In this document: piece after piece, positions 17,450 to 25,407 of the stretch
Numbering within the stretch: position 1 is the first letter of the stretch
Layout: each line of letters starts with the position of its first letter
From: Desulfobulbus rhabdoformis
Lineage (GTDB): Bacteria; Desulfobacterota; Desulfobulbia; Desulfobulbales; Desulfobulbaceae
Assembly (NCBI RefSeq): GCF_016919065.1
Contig: NZ_JAFFQA010000047.1
Span: forward strand, 1-38,117
Length of the DNA stretch: 38,117 bases
Direction of reading: 5' to 3'
Made by a program: the position numbers and the translations under genes
Notes under the pieces: generated by a model
The model's database searches: none
The model's input: the letters and a program-made list of their open reading frames with translations, nothing else
Told to the model about the DNA's origin: nothing

Positions 17450-18466
17450 TCAGGCAACTTTCAGTGAAGAACTCGGAGAGGTGCCAAACTGCCTTTTATA
17501 GGCTTGGGAAAAGTGGCTCACCGAGTCATATCCTACCTCAAGGGCCGTTTCAGTTACCGAGTAGCCGTCTTTTTGCAGCATGTTCTTTGCCTTGTTCAGG
17601 CGTTCAAGTCGTAAATATTGAAACACGGTCATGCCATAGACCTGCTTGAAGCAACGATTTAATTTAGGATGGGACATGCCAGCAGATCTGGCCAGTTCTT
17701 TAAGGCTGGGCGGGGTGTCCAGGTTGTTGATGAGCAGGTCGCGCACGCCCTGGATCTGTTTTTTGTCATGGGGATGCATAAGCGGGCAACCGTCGCATTT
17801 GGGTGGGCAATCACTGATTTGATGAAGGAGCAGTGAAAGCAATTCAAGTGCTTTGCTCTCCATAAATATTTTCCGGGTAAGACCGTTATGGGGGTAATCG
17901 ATTATTTGCTGCATCACTTCTCGAATTGAAGGGGTAATGGCACTTTTATAGAGGAAACCTGACCCCGTATCCATCTTCATAACCCTGTGTATCAAGGCAG
18001 GCATGTTTTTCATATATTCCTCAAAGCAGCTTATGAAGGCATCCCGAGTAAGGGTTAGCGAGACATAGCGCATAGGAATATCATGCATGATCTTGCAGTA
18101 GGAGCATGGGGCGTTATGAAATCCAATGGCCTGATATTCCCCATAAAATTGCTGTATATCCTTGCATCCATTGAAGCGGACATAATAATTGCAGGAGAGG
18201 GTAAAGCTGAACTGAATAGTTGCTGGCACATTGTAGTCATTAAAGTGGATGTCACGATAAAAAGAGCAGTCAGACAGCCATAAATCAAAGCCTGGCCGTA
18301 TCTTTATCCGTTTGAAAGTACCGCAACCAAGCTCATCAGGACAATGCCAGCACAGCTCATTTGGCTCAGGAAAAGAAGGGCTGAACACCTGATTCCCCTG
18401 ATAGGTAATGAAATCATCAACACTAAATGAAAGAGAAATGGGGGTAAGTTTTTTATTTGGACACAT
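17450..18466 (-). CDS. Cysteine-rich AraC-family regulator (PchR/YbtA-like layout)
   Basis: A 338-residue regulator. The C-terminal AraC DNA-binding domain (about 238-335) has both helix-turn-helix units: LKELARSAGMSHPKLNRCFK and VTETALEVGYDSVSHFSQAYKRQFGTSP. Ahead of it lies KIFMESKALELLSLLLHQ, a segment I know from PchR-type siderophore-responsive regulators. The protein is rich in cysteine clusters, C39-x2-C42 with C48, C121-x2-C124 and C220-x3-C224-x2-C227, which suggests binding of a metal or an Fe-S cluster. It probably controls the ABC/receptor operon and the methyltransferase/LolA promoter through the 21-bp repeats. A repeat of the same type overlaps its own promoter, so it is probably autoregulated. 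Confidence 0.87.
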   Translation of the reverse strand: MCPNKKLTPISLSFSVDDFITYQGNQVFSPSFPEPNELCWHCPDELGCGTFKRIKIRPGFDLWLSDCSFYRDIHFNDYNVPATIQFSFTLSCNYYVRFNGCKDIQQFYGEYQAIGFHNAPCSYCKIMHDIPMRYVSLTLTRDAFISCFEEYMKNMPALIHRVMKMDTGSGFLYKSAITPSIREVMQQIIDYPHNGLTRKIFMESKALELLSLLLHQISDCPPKCDGCPLMHPHDKKQIQGVRDLLINNLDTPPSLKELARSAGMSHPKLNRCFKQVYGMTVFQYLRLERLNKAKNMLQKDGYSVTETALEVGYDSVSHFSQAYKRQFGTSPSSSLKVA

Positions 18467-18508
18467 AAATTTAATAAGCTATATTTAAGAAGTTTAGTCT
18501 TGCTTAAA

Positions 18509-18538
18509 TTCATTACTCCGATCTTCTTATCCTGTCAA
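18509..18538 (-). promoter_or_regulatory. Sigma-70-type promoter of the AraC gene
   Basis: On the minus strand, TTGACA (18538-18533) is followed after 17 bases by TAATGA (18515-18510). This is a close match to the vegetative promoter consensus, about 45 bp ahead of the ATG. The -35 box lies inside one unit of the operator repeat, so binding there would be expected to repress. Confidence 0.55.
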
Positions 18539-18557
18539 CGAGTTCTTACCCAATCAA
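18524..18557 (-). promoter_or_regulatory. Direct repeat, candidate AraC-type operator (site C)
   Basis: Two 15-base units, TTGATTGGGTAAGAA and TTGACAGGATAAGAA on the minus strand, are spaced 19 bp apart and match at 12 of 15 positions. They fit the motif at 2848-2889 and 9989-10030 (YGA, then AA-N-AA at the same phase). One unit covers the -35 box of the regulator's own promoter. Confidence 0.55.
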
Positions 18558-18785
18558 GATTTGTTCCTCTGCCGACAGCTTTTTTACAGGAAGCTGCTAT
18601 CATTTTCAGAAGCTGTAGTTGCAGTACTGTACTGATCATTGGAAAGGCATCCTTTGCGCATTGGGGTACCTGGCGGGGCAGTGCCGGGCGTATCATCGGC
18701 CCAGGCACTGCGAAGGGTGAGTTCCTAACAAGGATTGCTTTTTGATCCGTTTTCAAAAAGTGAAGCAGAGGCCGAACAAACAATA

Positions 18786-18926
18786 GGGCATCTTGAATAA
18801 TTGCTTTTTCTGCCAATCCCTGCGTCACGCTTAAAATTTTATCCTCGGAATATCAACTATATGCCTGCGGTAAAATTTTGCGCAATCCTTGGCCTTGATT
18901 GAAAAATCTAATTATTCAAGACACCC
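18786..18926 (+). mobile_element. MITE-like inverted-repeat element, copy 3 (141 bp)
   Basis: The termini are the same as in the other copies. Both arms of the GAGTCT/CTTACC internal hairpin are missing, while the AAAATTTTATCC/GGTAAAATTTT arms remain. It is flanked by TA on both sides (18784-18785 and 18927-18928). The remaining parts of the 18558-18998 gap hold only the split ORF and the hairpin listed separately. Confidence 0.8.
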
Positions 18927-18937
18927 TAAAAGAGGCC

Positions 18938-18977
18938 CTGCAGGAGCAGGATTTTGTCAATAACCTGCTCTCTGCAG
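18938..18977 (-). terminator. Inverted repeat after the ABC permease
   Basis: A 13-bp stem with one bulged T pairs 18938-18950 with 18964-18977 (CTGCAG-GAGCAGG / CCTGCTC-T-CTGCAG). It lies 21 bp past the stop of the leftward ABC permease and is followed on that strand by CTCTTTTA. It may be a terminator. Confidence 0.35.
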
Positions 18978-18998
18978 ATAGTTCCATGCCTTCCTTCG

Positions 18999-21900
18999 TC
19001 AATGATTCCCGGTTAGCAGGCCTGGGGATGAAGTATGAGTGATGAAGGCTGCTTCTCCACCCCTGGTAAATAATGCCCGCAGCTGCGGTGTTATTTCATA
19101 CTTTGCCTTCAGCTCCTCATAGAAATCGAGGAAGACCAGCGCTCCATCATTTCCCCTCACCCAATCGCCCACTGCCTTGTTGAAAGTGTCCTCTCCAATG
19201 CTTTTTGCCAGCCTGTACAGTGCCATGGTGCCCTTGTTGGGCTCAAGATAGTCGATATGATCGGCAAAGATGAGCGGAGGCTCCTGGTTGGGCTCATTGG
19301 TGCGATCCTTGCGATAGGTCTTGCGCATCTTGACAAAGAGTTCCTCAACCTGGGACTTGCCGATTTGGCTTTCCACCACCTGCAGGGCCAGCGCGGAAGG
19401 CAGGGCCGTCCAGAGCATATCAGCGCCCTGAACATCGGCAATAAAGCCGTTTGCGGCTAGCCACTGTCTGATCAGATCCCTGGCGAGAACGAACTGAATA
19501 TAACCGCGGATCTCAGCCACATCACAGTCTGCGTACCAGCCCTCTTTTTCGGATAGGGCAATGGCACCAGCCATGGCATAGGAGTCCTCCTGGTACCAGG
19601 GGATCTCAGCAATTTGTAGCTGGGGATAAGGATAAACGCCGAGATGTTGGTTGATAAAGGCAAGACCTGCTTTGAGCCCGGCATCAAATTCCTTGAGATT
19701 ATAGTCATGGCCAGGATGATGCAGCAGTGTAATTTCCACACCTTCCATGGTGCTTTGGTGGCTAATAAATCGGCCTGAGCCGATATAGGGCTGCACCATA
19801 TTGGTGGCATCTACCTGAAAGTGGGAATAATTCCTGGAGCCCTCGTGCCATGAGCGGATCATTTTTCCTGGCGCAAAGGGCAACTGCAGGGCCGTGGTGC
19901 TCACCGTGATATTGGTCTTGCTTTCATCAACAGGAAGGCTCCAGGCAGAGACAAACCCGCTTTGCAGGCTAATACTATCATCAACGGGAGCAAGCCGTGA
20001 GGCCAGCTTGGGAAGCTTGTGAATAATCCTGTCGCGGTTATCCCGCAGTGTTTTCTCCTCATCAAAGCCGATGTAGGGAAGCGCTTTGGTGAAAAACAGG
20101 CCGTTTGCAGCAAGATCCGCCTGAGGCTCATCAGAGGTCTGCGGAAAGCCCTTATATTGGCGGCGGCCCTCAAGATACAGCGCTGCCCGTTGTCCTGATT
20201 GCAGTGGTTTTGACAAGCCATAGACGAACATGCCCAGTGCTTTGTCTCGTTGCAGCCGTTGCAGTGGCTCATGATTCAGGGTCAGCGTTTGTATTGTGCC
20301 ATGGGCATCCACATTGAGATAAAGCCTGTCCACGGGCCTGTCAGACAGATTGGTCAGAGCAAGCGTTGCCGCATATTCCGCTTTTCTCTCTTCTGGATAG
20401 AGGTCAACGCGCAGCTCATATAGCTCCTGGGAGAACTGATTGCTGGCGGCAGGATTTTTGAACTGCTCTTCATAGCGTGCCGCTTCCAGATCGGCCTGAT
20501 CAGATGGGATATAATTGCGCAGCGCATTGGCCTTGAGCACGATAACGCCCTGGAGCAGAAAGAAAATTAGTAAAGTGGCCAAGGCCATAGCCTTGGCCCG
20601 AAGTGGCAGTTCTCCACCGGTTATTCGTCGCAGGTCAAAAATGCGCTGCCCGGTTCCACGCCTCCAGAACTGAATACCGCTCAATACAAAAAATACCGCC
20701 AGAACAGCCCACATAACAAAAAACCAGAACGTGCTCTGTTCCCAGATGCCATAGCCCATTATTTCTGAGTAATCATCTCCTCCGGGGCTGAGCGCATAGC
20801 CAAAGCGAAGCTGTTCAATCATACCGATATCAAAACTGACAATCATAAAAATATAATAGCCGACAGCAACAATATGGGTCAGGTAGCGGTTGCCAAAGAG
20901 ACTTGCCAGAAAAAAGACCAGTACAATATTGAGCACATAGGTGAGCCATCCAAATTTATAGCCAAAAATATCAGTGATATACAGGCCAAGGTTGATATCA
21001 AAAAATCCTTGAAGGAGCTGGGTGAGTACGCCGCCAAGAAATATCGTCAGTGCAAAGAGAAAGGCCGTGGCAAACATGGCAAGCAGTTTGGGAATCTGCA
21101 GAACCCAGGTTGGTGCGGGCGTGGCTCCGGTGATTTGCCAGAAGCCGGTGGTTCGTTCCTTGAAAAACAGCTCCCCGGCGTAGAGCATGAGGATGATCAT
21201 AAAGACAAAACCATTGACCAGCCGGACATTGCACATTCCGGAGGTCAGCGGCATTTGATGGCCAATATAGTACGTGGAATTCCAGAACAGGTCCTGCATG
21301 AAGACTATGAAAACAAGAATGGCAAAGATAATCTTAAAAGACGTTGGCCTGATCACAGTGAGAAATTCCGTCAGGGCCAGACGAAGGATTTTATCGATAT
21401 TGTCCCGGATAGAAAAATGGCAGCTTACCGCAGGGATTTGTTGTGGTTCTGGCAGGATATGCGTGCCTCTTTTATCTGTTTGATCAACTTGACGAGGCTG
21501 ATCCGTTTTTACCGTACGTGTTTGAGCAGATGGTCTTTGGATAAACGCATGAAAGGAGAATTTTCTGTAGGCCAGATACAGGCCAATCAGGCCAAGTGAC
21601 AACCATACTAGGCGATTCACCCAGAAGGAGGTGGTAAGGGGGAGAAAGGCCGTGTTTTTCATAGCCACCGGTAATTCATGTACCGCCAGCTTGGTATAGA
21701 CATAGCCAAAAGGATCCATCACCTCCAGAAAGAAACGATGGGGCGAATTATCGCTCATCACCTCGCTGATACAAAAAAGGATGATGGCCGCGGTAACACC
21801 TATATAGGCTGACGACATCCTGCGGGTATACACCAGGCAGAAAAAGCAGATTGCGGTCAGCAAAAAGAGATTGGGAAGACAAAAGATCAAGTAGCCGTGG

Positions 21901-22334
21901 AGAAGCTGCAGCCAATGGGTGGGGCCAAAAAGATGCGCTGCACCCAAACCGGAATACCTGATCAGCACCATGCCAAGTGGATAGGCTGCAACCAGGAGGA
22001 TATTGATGCAATAGGCCACCAGAAAATGGGACAGGAAAAAACGCTTTTCATCAAGTGGGCAGGCATAGACATAATCAGCAGATCCCTCCGCAATATCACG
22101 GTATAGGGTTGTGCCGCTGATCATTGCCACAATGGCGATTAATATCATTCCTCCGCCGGCCAGGCATTGGTAGAAAATGCCGGCTCCGTTCATGAGGGCC
22201 TCGTCGCTGGTGTAATAGTCATAGACACCGTAGGCATACCAGATGCCTTGGCCTGCAAGAATAAAGAGAATCAGATACGTAAGCGGGCTCTTGAACCGAT
22301 ATTTCAGTTCAAACCTGATAATATGTGGAATCAC
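18999..22334 (-). CDS. ABC-2 permease fused to an M1-peptidase-like domain (catalytic residues lost)
   Basis: A 1111-residue protein. Two sets of about six transmembrane segments (about 15-265 and 325-595) form a complete ABC-2 permease. The C-terminal part (about 640-1105) has the beta-rich and helical layout of M1 aminopeptidases, as in the known 'ABC permease/M1 aminopeptidase' fusions. The zinc site is gone: where HExxH is expected the sequence reads LARDLIRQW (residues 950-958), and the GAMEN-like strand reads YAMAGAIALSE. The domain therefore probably serves binding or structure. The start is GTG 22334, 18 bp after the ATPase gene and preceded by GAGGAG. With the ATPase it forms one exporter; the substrate is unknown. 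Confidence 0.83.
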   Translation of the reverse strand: MIPHIIRFELKYRFKSPLTYLILFILAGQGIWYAYGVYDYYTSDEALMNGAGIFYQCLAGGGMILIAIVAMISGTTLYRDIAEGSADYVYACPLDEKRFFLSHFLVAYCINILLVAAYPLGMVLIRYSGLGAAHLFGPTHWLQLLHGYLIFCLPNLFLLTAICFFCLVYTRRMSSAYIGVTAAIILFCISEVMSDNSPHRFFLEVMDPFGYVYTKLAVHELPVAMKNTAFLPLTTSFWVNRLVWLSLGLIGLYLAYRKFSFHAFIQRPSAQTRTVKTDQPRQVDQTDKRGTHILPEPQQIPAVSCHFSIRDNIDKILRLALTEFLTVIRPTSFKIIFAILVFIVFMQDLFWNSTYYIGHQMPLTSGMCNVRLVNGFVFMIILMLYAGELFFKERTTGFWQITGATPAPTWVLQIPKLLAMFATAFLFALTIFLGGVLTQLLQGFFDINLGLYITDIFGYKFGWLTYVLNIVLVFFLASLFGNRYLTHIVAVGYYIFMIVSFDIGMIEQLRFGYALSPGGDDYSEIMGYGIWEQSTFWFFVMWAVLAVFFVLSGIQFWRRGTGQRIFDLRRITGGELPLRAKAMALATLLIFFLLQGVIVLKANALRNYIPSDQADLEAARYEEQFKNPAASNQFSQELYELRVDLYPEERKAEYAATLALTNLSDRPVDRLYLNVDAHGTIQTLTLNHEPLQRLQRDKALGMFVYGLSKPLQSGQRAALYLEGRRQYKGFPQTSDEPQADLAANGLFFTKALPYIGFDEEKTLRDNRDRIIHKLPKLASRLAPVDDSISLQSGFVSAWSLPVDESKTNITVSTTALQLPFAPGKMIRSWHEGSRNYSHFQVDATNMVQPYIGSGRFISHQSTMEGVEITLLHHPGHDYNLKEFDAGLKAGLAFINQHLGVYPYPQLQIAEIPWYQEDSYAMAGAIALSEKEGWYADCDVAEIRGYIQFVLARDLIRQWLAANGFIADVQGADMLWTALPSALALQVVESQIGKSQVEELFVKMRKTYRKDRTNEPNQEPPLIFADHIDYLEPNKGTMALYRLAKSIGEDTFNKAVGDWVRGNDGALVFLDFYEELKAKYEITPQLRALFTRGGEAAFITHTSSPGLLTGNH

Positions 22335-22352
22335 TGCGCGCTCCTCTGCTGT

Positions 22353-23234
22353 TCATTGTTGATTTGAGTTCGCGTTCAAGGTGTAGAAATAGGTGTCTTC
22401 CAGGCTTGGCTGTTTAGGCACAAACCCGTTTCCTGGATCGGCTTCGGAGCGAATAGTGATGTTAAGGGTGCCGAGGTGAAAATGGCTGGAGAGGAGATCG
22501 CAGCTCTGTTGGTAGCTGGCGAGTTCATCTTTCTCAATGGACCTGGTCCACAGCAGATCGTTTAAACTCTGCTCAAGTTCGGCCGGCGTGCCCACCCTGA
22601 GCACCCGACCACCGCCCAGGATTGCCATGTTGTTGCACAGGGTGCTGACATCCTCGACAATGTGGGTGGAGAGGATTACTACGGTGTGCTCTCCGATTTC
22701 CGAGAGCAGATTATAAAAGCGATTACGCTCCAGCGGGTCGAGTCCTGCGGTTGGTTCATCCACGATGATCAGCTCGGGGGAGCCGAGTAAAGCCTGGGCA
22801 ATACCGAAACGCTGTTTCATCCCACCGGAAAATCCGCCAATTTTTCGTTTCCGTGCCTCCCACAGGTTTACCTTAAGCAGGAGTGCTTCAACCTGGGCAG
22901 CCCGTTCAGCCTTATTAGTTATTCCCTTTAAATCAGCAATGTAGAGGAGCAGCTCCTCAGCTGAGACCGAAGGATAGACTCCAAATTCCTGGGGCAGATA
23001 GCCTAGCCTTCTGCGCAGGGCATCAGGCCTGGCAAGGACATCTATGTCGTCAAAAGAAATGGTGCCGGAATCGGCATCCTGCAAAGTGGCGATGATACGC
23101 ATCAGGGTGGATTTTCCGGCCCCGTTTTCACCGAGAAGGCCAAACATACCGGTGCCAATGGACAGGGAGACATCGTTAAGGGCATGTACTCCGTTTGTAT
23201 AGGTTTTATTGAGGTGACTGATCTCAAGTTGCAT
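22353..23234 (-). CDS. ABC transporter ATPase of the ABC-2/M1-like exporter
   Basis: A 293-residue ATPase. Walker A GENGAGKST is near 38, the Q-loop PQEFGVYP near 83, signature FSGGMKQR near 135, Walker B LIIVDEPTAGLDP near 155, and the H-loop STHIVED near 192. A C-terminal extension of about 80 residues follows, as in ABC-2 type exporters. I place the start at ATG 23234 (MQLEISHLNKTY), preceded by GGGGAAC; the frame reaches back to 23291 but that part does not look like ATPase sequence. It is transcribed together with the permease. Confidence 0.88.
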   Translation of the reverse strand: MQLEISHLNKTYTNGVHALNDVSLSIGTGMFGLLGENGAGKSTLMRIIATLQDADSGTISFDDIDVLARPDALRRRLGYLPQEFGVYPSVSAEELLLYIADLKGITNKAERAAQVEALLLKVNLWEARKRKIGGFSGGMKQRFGIAQALLGSPELIIVDEPTAGLDPLERNRFYNLLSEIGEHTVVILSTHIVEDVSTLCNNMAILGGGRVLRVGTPAELEQSLNDLLWTRSIEKDELASYQQSCDLLSSHFHLGTLNITIRSEADPGNGFVPKQPSLEDTYFYTLNANSNQQ

Positions 23235-23347
23235 AGTCTTGTTCCCCGCAGTGTGAATTCTTTTTGGATGTTCAGATGTTGAAGATGACAAATCCGCACC
23301 AAAATTGCTGTCGGTCGGGGAACAAAGACTATCCGAGAATGAACAAA

Positions 23348-23399
23348 CTCCAGATGCAAAGACAGAAGTGGTCCCTCTTTTTGGACCACTTCTCTGGAG
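23348..23399. repeat. Nested perfect inverted repeat
   Basis: An 11-bp perfect stem, 23364-23374 with 23383-23393 (AGAAGTGGTCC/GGACCACTTCT), has an 8-base pyrimidine loop. It is enclosed by CTCCAG (23348-23353) and CTGGAG (23394-23399). It lies between two divergent genes, so it does not obviously terminate anything. Confidence 0.5.
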
Positions 23400-23407
23400 C
23401 AGCAGAA

Positions 23408-23459
23408 TAAAGCACTTGCAGGTTATGACTGTAAGTGCTTTTTATGCTTTGTAAGCATA
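23408..23459 (+). repeat. Tandem hairpins between divergent genes
   Basis: The first hairpin pairs 23409-23421 with 23429-23441 (13 bp, one G-U, 7-base loop) and is followed by T's. The second, TATGCTT-TGT-AAGCATA, occupies 23443-23459. The first shares its right arm CTGTAAGTGCTT and much of the rest with the hairpin at 2536-2568. No rightward gene lies upstream that would need a terminator. Apart from these repeats the 23235-23611 gap shows nothing recognisable. Confidence 0.5.
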
Positions 23460-23611
23460 TTGGAACCTTTTCCCTCCTCGCCCCTGGCGACTCTGTGTAC
23501 ATTTGCTGGTGTCTCGGAGGGCTCACGCGCGGGCTAGCAATTTCACTTCCTCCATTGCCATCAATGGAGTCCGTCTTTTTTCAATGCATGTACGCAAGGA
23601 ATGCAGAAATA

Positions 23612-24223
23612 ATGAGCACTGAATTTTTACTCACTTCGTTGGTTGTGGTTCTGATGCCTGGAACAGGCGTTTTATATACCGTTTCCGCAGGTCTTTTTAA
23701 GGGGAGGAGGGCGAGCATCGCGGCCTCATTAGGCTGTACAATGGGCATTGTGCCCCATTTATTGGCAAGTGTTCTTGGGTTGTCGGCGATTCTCCATGTG
23801 AGTTCGCTTGCCTTTCATACGGTCAAATATGTAGGTGTTGCCTATCTGCTCTATCTAGCTTGGTCCATGTGGCGGGAAACAGGTGCCTTGCAGCTGAGTT
23901 CGAAAGATTCGACTCAAAATCTGCAACAAATCGCCGTTCGGGCCTTTTTGATCAACATTCTCAATCCCAAGCTATCGATATTCTTTTTGGCGTTTCTTCC
24001 TCAATTTGTCTCTCCGCAAGCACATTCGCCGATTTTTCAAATGCTTGTATTGAGCTCAATTTTTATGGCCATGACATTCGTTATCTTCATCCTCTACGGC
24101 CTTTCAGCAAACTATGCGCGCAAATATGTGGTTAACTCGCTTAACGTGACGACCTGGTTGCAAAAGTCATTTGCCGCCATGTTTACCATGCTGGCCGCCA
24201 AGCTTGCGGTTACAGAGCAATAA
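23612..24223 (+). CDS. LysE/RhtB-family amino-acid exporter
   Basis: A 203-residue membrane protein, the normal length for LysE-family translocators, with about six hydrophobic segments. The N-terminal EFLLTSLVVVLMPGTGVLYTVSAGL matches the family start, whose usual PGP motif is PGT here. LLYLAWSMWRE and NILNPKLSIFFLAFLPQFV are characteristic. ATG 23612 (MSTEFLL) is chosen although the frame is open from 23435. The family exports amino acids or related compounds; the substrate cannot be told. The methyltransferase gene follows on the same strand and may be co-transcribed. Confidence 0.88.
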   Translation: MSTEFLLTSLVVVLMPGTGVLYTVSAGLFKGRRASIAASLGCTMGIVPHLLASVLGLSAILHVSSLAFHTVKYVGVAYLLYLAWSMWRETGALQLSSKDSTQNLQQIAVRAFLINILNPKLSIFFLAFLPQFVSPQAHSPIFQMLVLSSIFMAMTFVIFILYGLSANYARKYVVNSLNVTTWLQKSFAAMFTMLAAKLAVTEQ

Positions 24224-24304
24224 TAGGAGAAGGTAGGGGGCGTGTCGCAGTTTACTGCATCCAGTCTCCCTCCCGATTCTTTATCCTTAAGAGAATTTTC
24301 TGCA

Positions 24305-25051
24305 ATGGACATCCCGCGAATATTCAACATCACTGAAAGTGCTCATCGCATCCACAACCCAATAACACCTGAAAAGCTTGCCACTCTCGGCCTAGCGCTT
24401 CGTCTGGAGCCAGGGACTCGAATGCTTGACCTCGGCAGCGGTTCAGGAGAAATGCTATGCACCTGGGCGCGCGATCACGACATCATCGGCACTGGTATCG
24501 ACATGAGCCAGTTGTTTACCCGGCAAGCGAGGCTCCGGGCTGAAGAACTTGGCGTCGATGAACGAGTCGAGTTCATCCATGGCGATGCTGCGGGGTATGT
24601 ATCCGCCGAGAAGGTCGATGTGGCAGCTTGTGTCGGCGCCACTTGGATTGGTGGGGGAATTTCTGGAACTCTAGAACTTCTTTCCCGCAGTCTACGAGCC
24701 AAAGGGATTATACTCATCGGTGAACCCTACTGGCGGAAATTTCCACAAACGGAAGATGTTGCCAAGGGGTGTCTTGCCAACTCAATCTCCGACTTTCTCA
24801 TGCTTCCAGATCTTCTCGCGTCTTTCGGCCAGCTTGGTTACGACGTGGTTGAAATGGTTCTGGCTGACCAAGATGGTTGGGACAGATACGAAGCAGCCAA
24901 ATGGCTTACCATGCGCCGCTGGCTTGAAGCCAACCCCGATGACGAGTTTGCGAAAGTTGTTCGAACTCAACTGACCTCGGAGCCAGAGCGCTACTCCGCT
25001 TATACCCGTGAATACCTGGGATGGGGGGTGTTTGCTCTGATGCCTCGGTAA
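24305..25051 (+). CDS. Class I SAM-dependent methyltransferase
   Basis: A 248-residue protein with a canonical SAM motif LDLGSGSGE at 41-49, then GIDMSQLF, FIHGDAAGY and a C-terminal DGWDRYEAAKWLTMRRW...YTREYLGWGVFALM. I recognise it as a widely distributed, highly conserved stand-alone methyltransferase of unknown substrate. I favour ATG 24305 (MDIPRIFNI), where the family normally begins; GTG 24242 has a G-rich stretch ahead and would add 21 residues. It is not similar to the four other methyltransferases of the window and probably arrived separately, perhaps with the LysE gene. Confidence 0.82.
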   Translation: MDIPRIFNITESAHRIHNPITPEKLATLGLALRLEPGTRMLDLGSGSGEMLCTWARDHDIIGTGIDMSQLFTRQARLRAEELGVDERVEFIHGDAAGYVSAEKVDVAACVGATWIGGGISGTLELLSRSLRAKGIILIGEPYWRKFPQTEDVAKGCLANSISDFLMLPDLLASFGQLGYDVVEMVLADQDGWDRYEAAKWLTMRRWLEANPDDEFAKVVRTQLTSEPERYSAYTREYLGWGVFALMPR

Positions 25052-25407
25052 CGCCTGCGAATTATCAACGGTCGTGTCGCGCGACAGATACGACCTAGCG
25101 CATGTTATTTCTGAAGATCATGCCTCTTCGGTTCAGAACAAAAAGAGAAGAGGTGACAAATTCATTCTTTGATCGCCTTGCTCACCTGAAAAATGTTCCT
25201 GCCTTAGCGATGAAGCGTGAAGGGAAGCAGGATAGACGAATTATCTCCGACACTCGTTGGATAAACACAGGGGGCAGTTTTGGCTTTCCTACTGAATGAC
25301 AATTTTGAAATTGCTTGACGGATATTTCTTTTAATAGGAGGATAGGTAAAATTACCTAGTGCGGTAATCTCTATTTTGGGGAGCGGAAAATCTAATACGG
25401 GGACATC
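25052..25407. other. Gene-poor stretch with two palindromes
   Basis: A perfect 12-base palindrome TGTCGCGCGACA lies at 25075-25086, shortly after the methyltransferase stop. A second inverted repeat, TAGGTAA-AA-TTACCTA at 25343-25358, lies 50 bp before the kinase start and may be an operator. A 65-codon ORF at 25102-25299 has no recognisable features. Confidence 0.4.

Larger units (their letters stand above)
18729..19042 (+). pseudogene. Unidentified ORF fragment split by MITE copy 3
   Basis: The frame reads LLFDPFSKSEAEAEQTI up to the MITE at 18786. If the MITE plus one TA is removed, it continues in frame as KEALQEQDFVNNLLSADSS and on to a stop at 19042. The restored frame gives 56 codons of ordinary protein-like composition with no start of its own. 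I do not recognise the family. Its end overlaps, on the other strand, the last 15 codons of the ABC permease, which lowers confidence. Confidence 0.3.

Noticed and set aside
20874..21599. Rightward 241-codon ORF
   Set aside because: It is the antisense shadow of the ABC permease, with low-complexity charged composition and no motif.
23408..23459. Integron attC site
   Set aside because: The hairpins lack the conserved R''/R' core GTTRRRY boxes, and no integron integrase is present.
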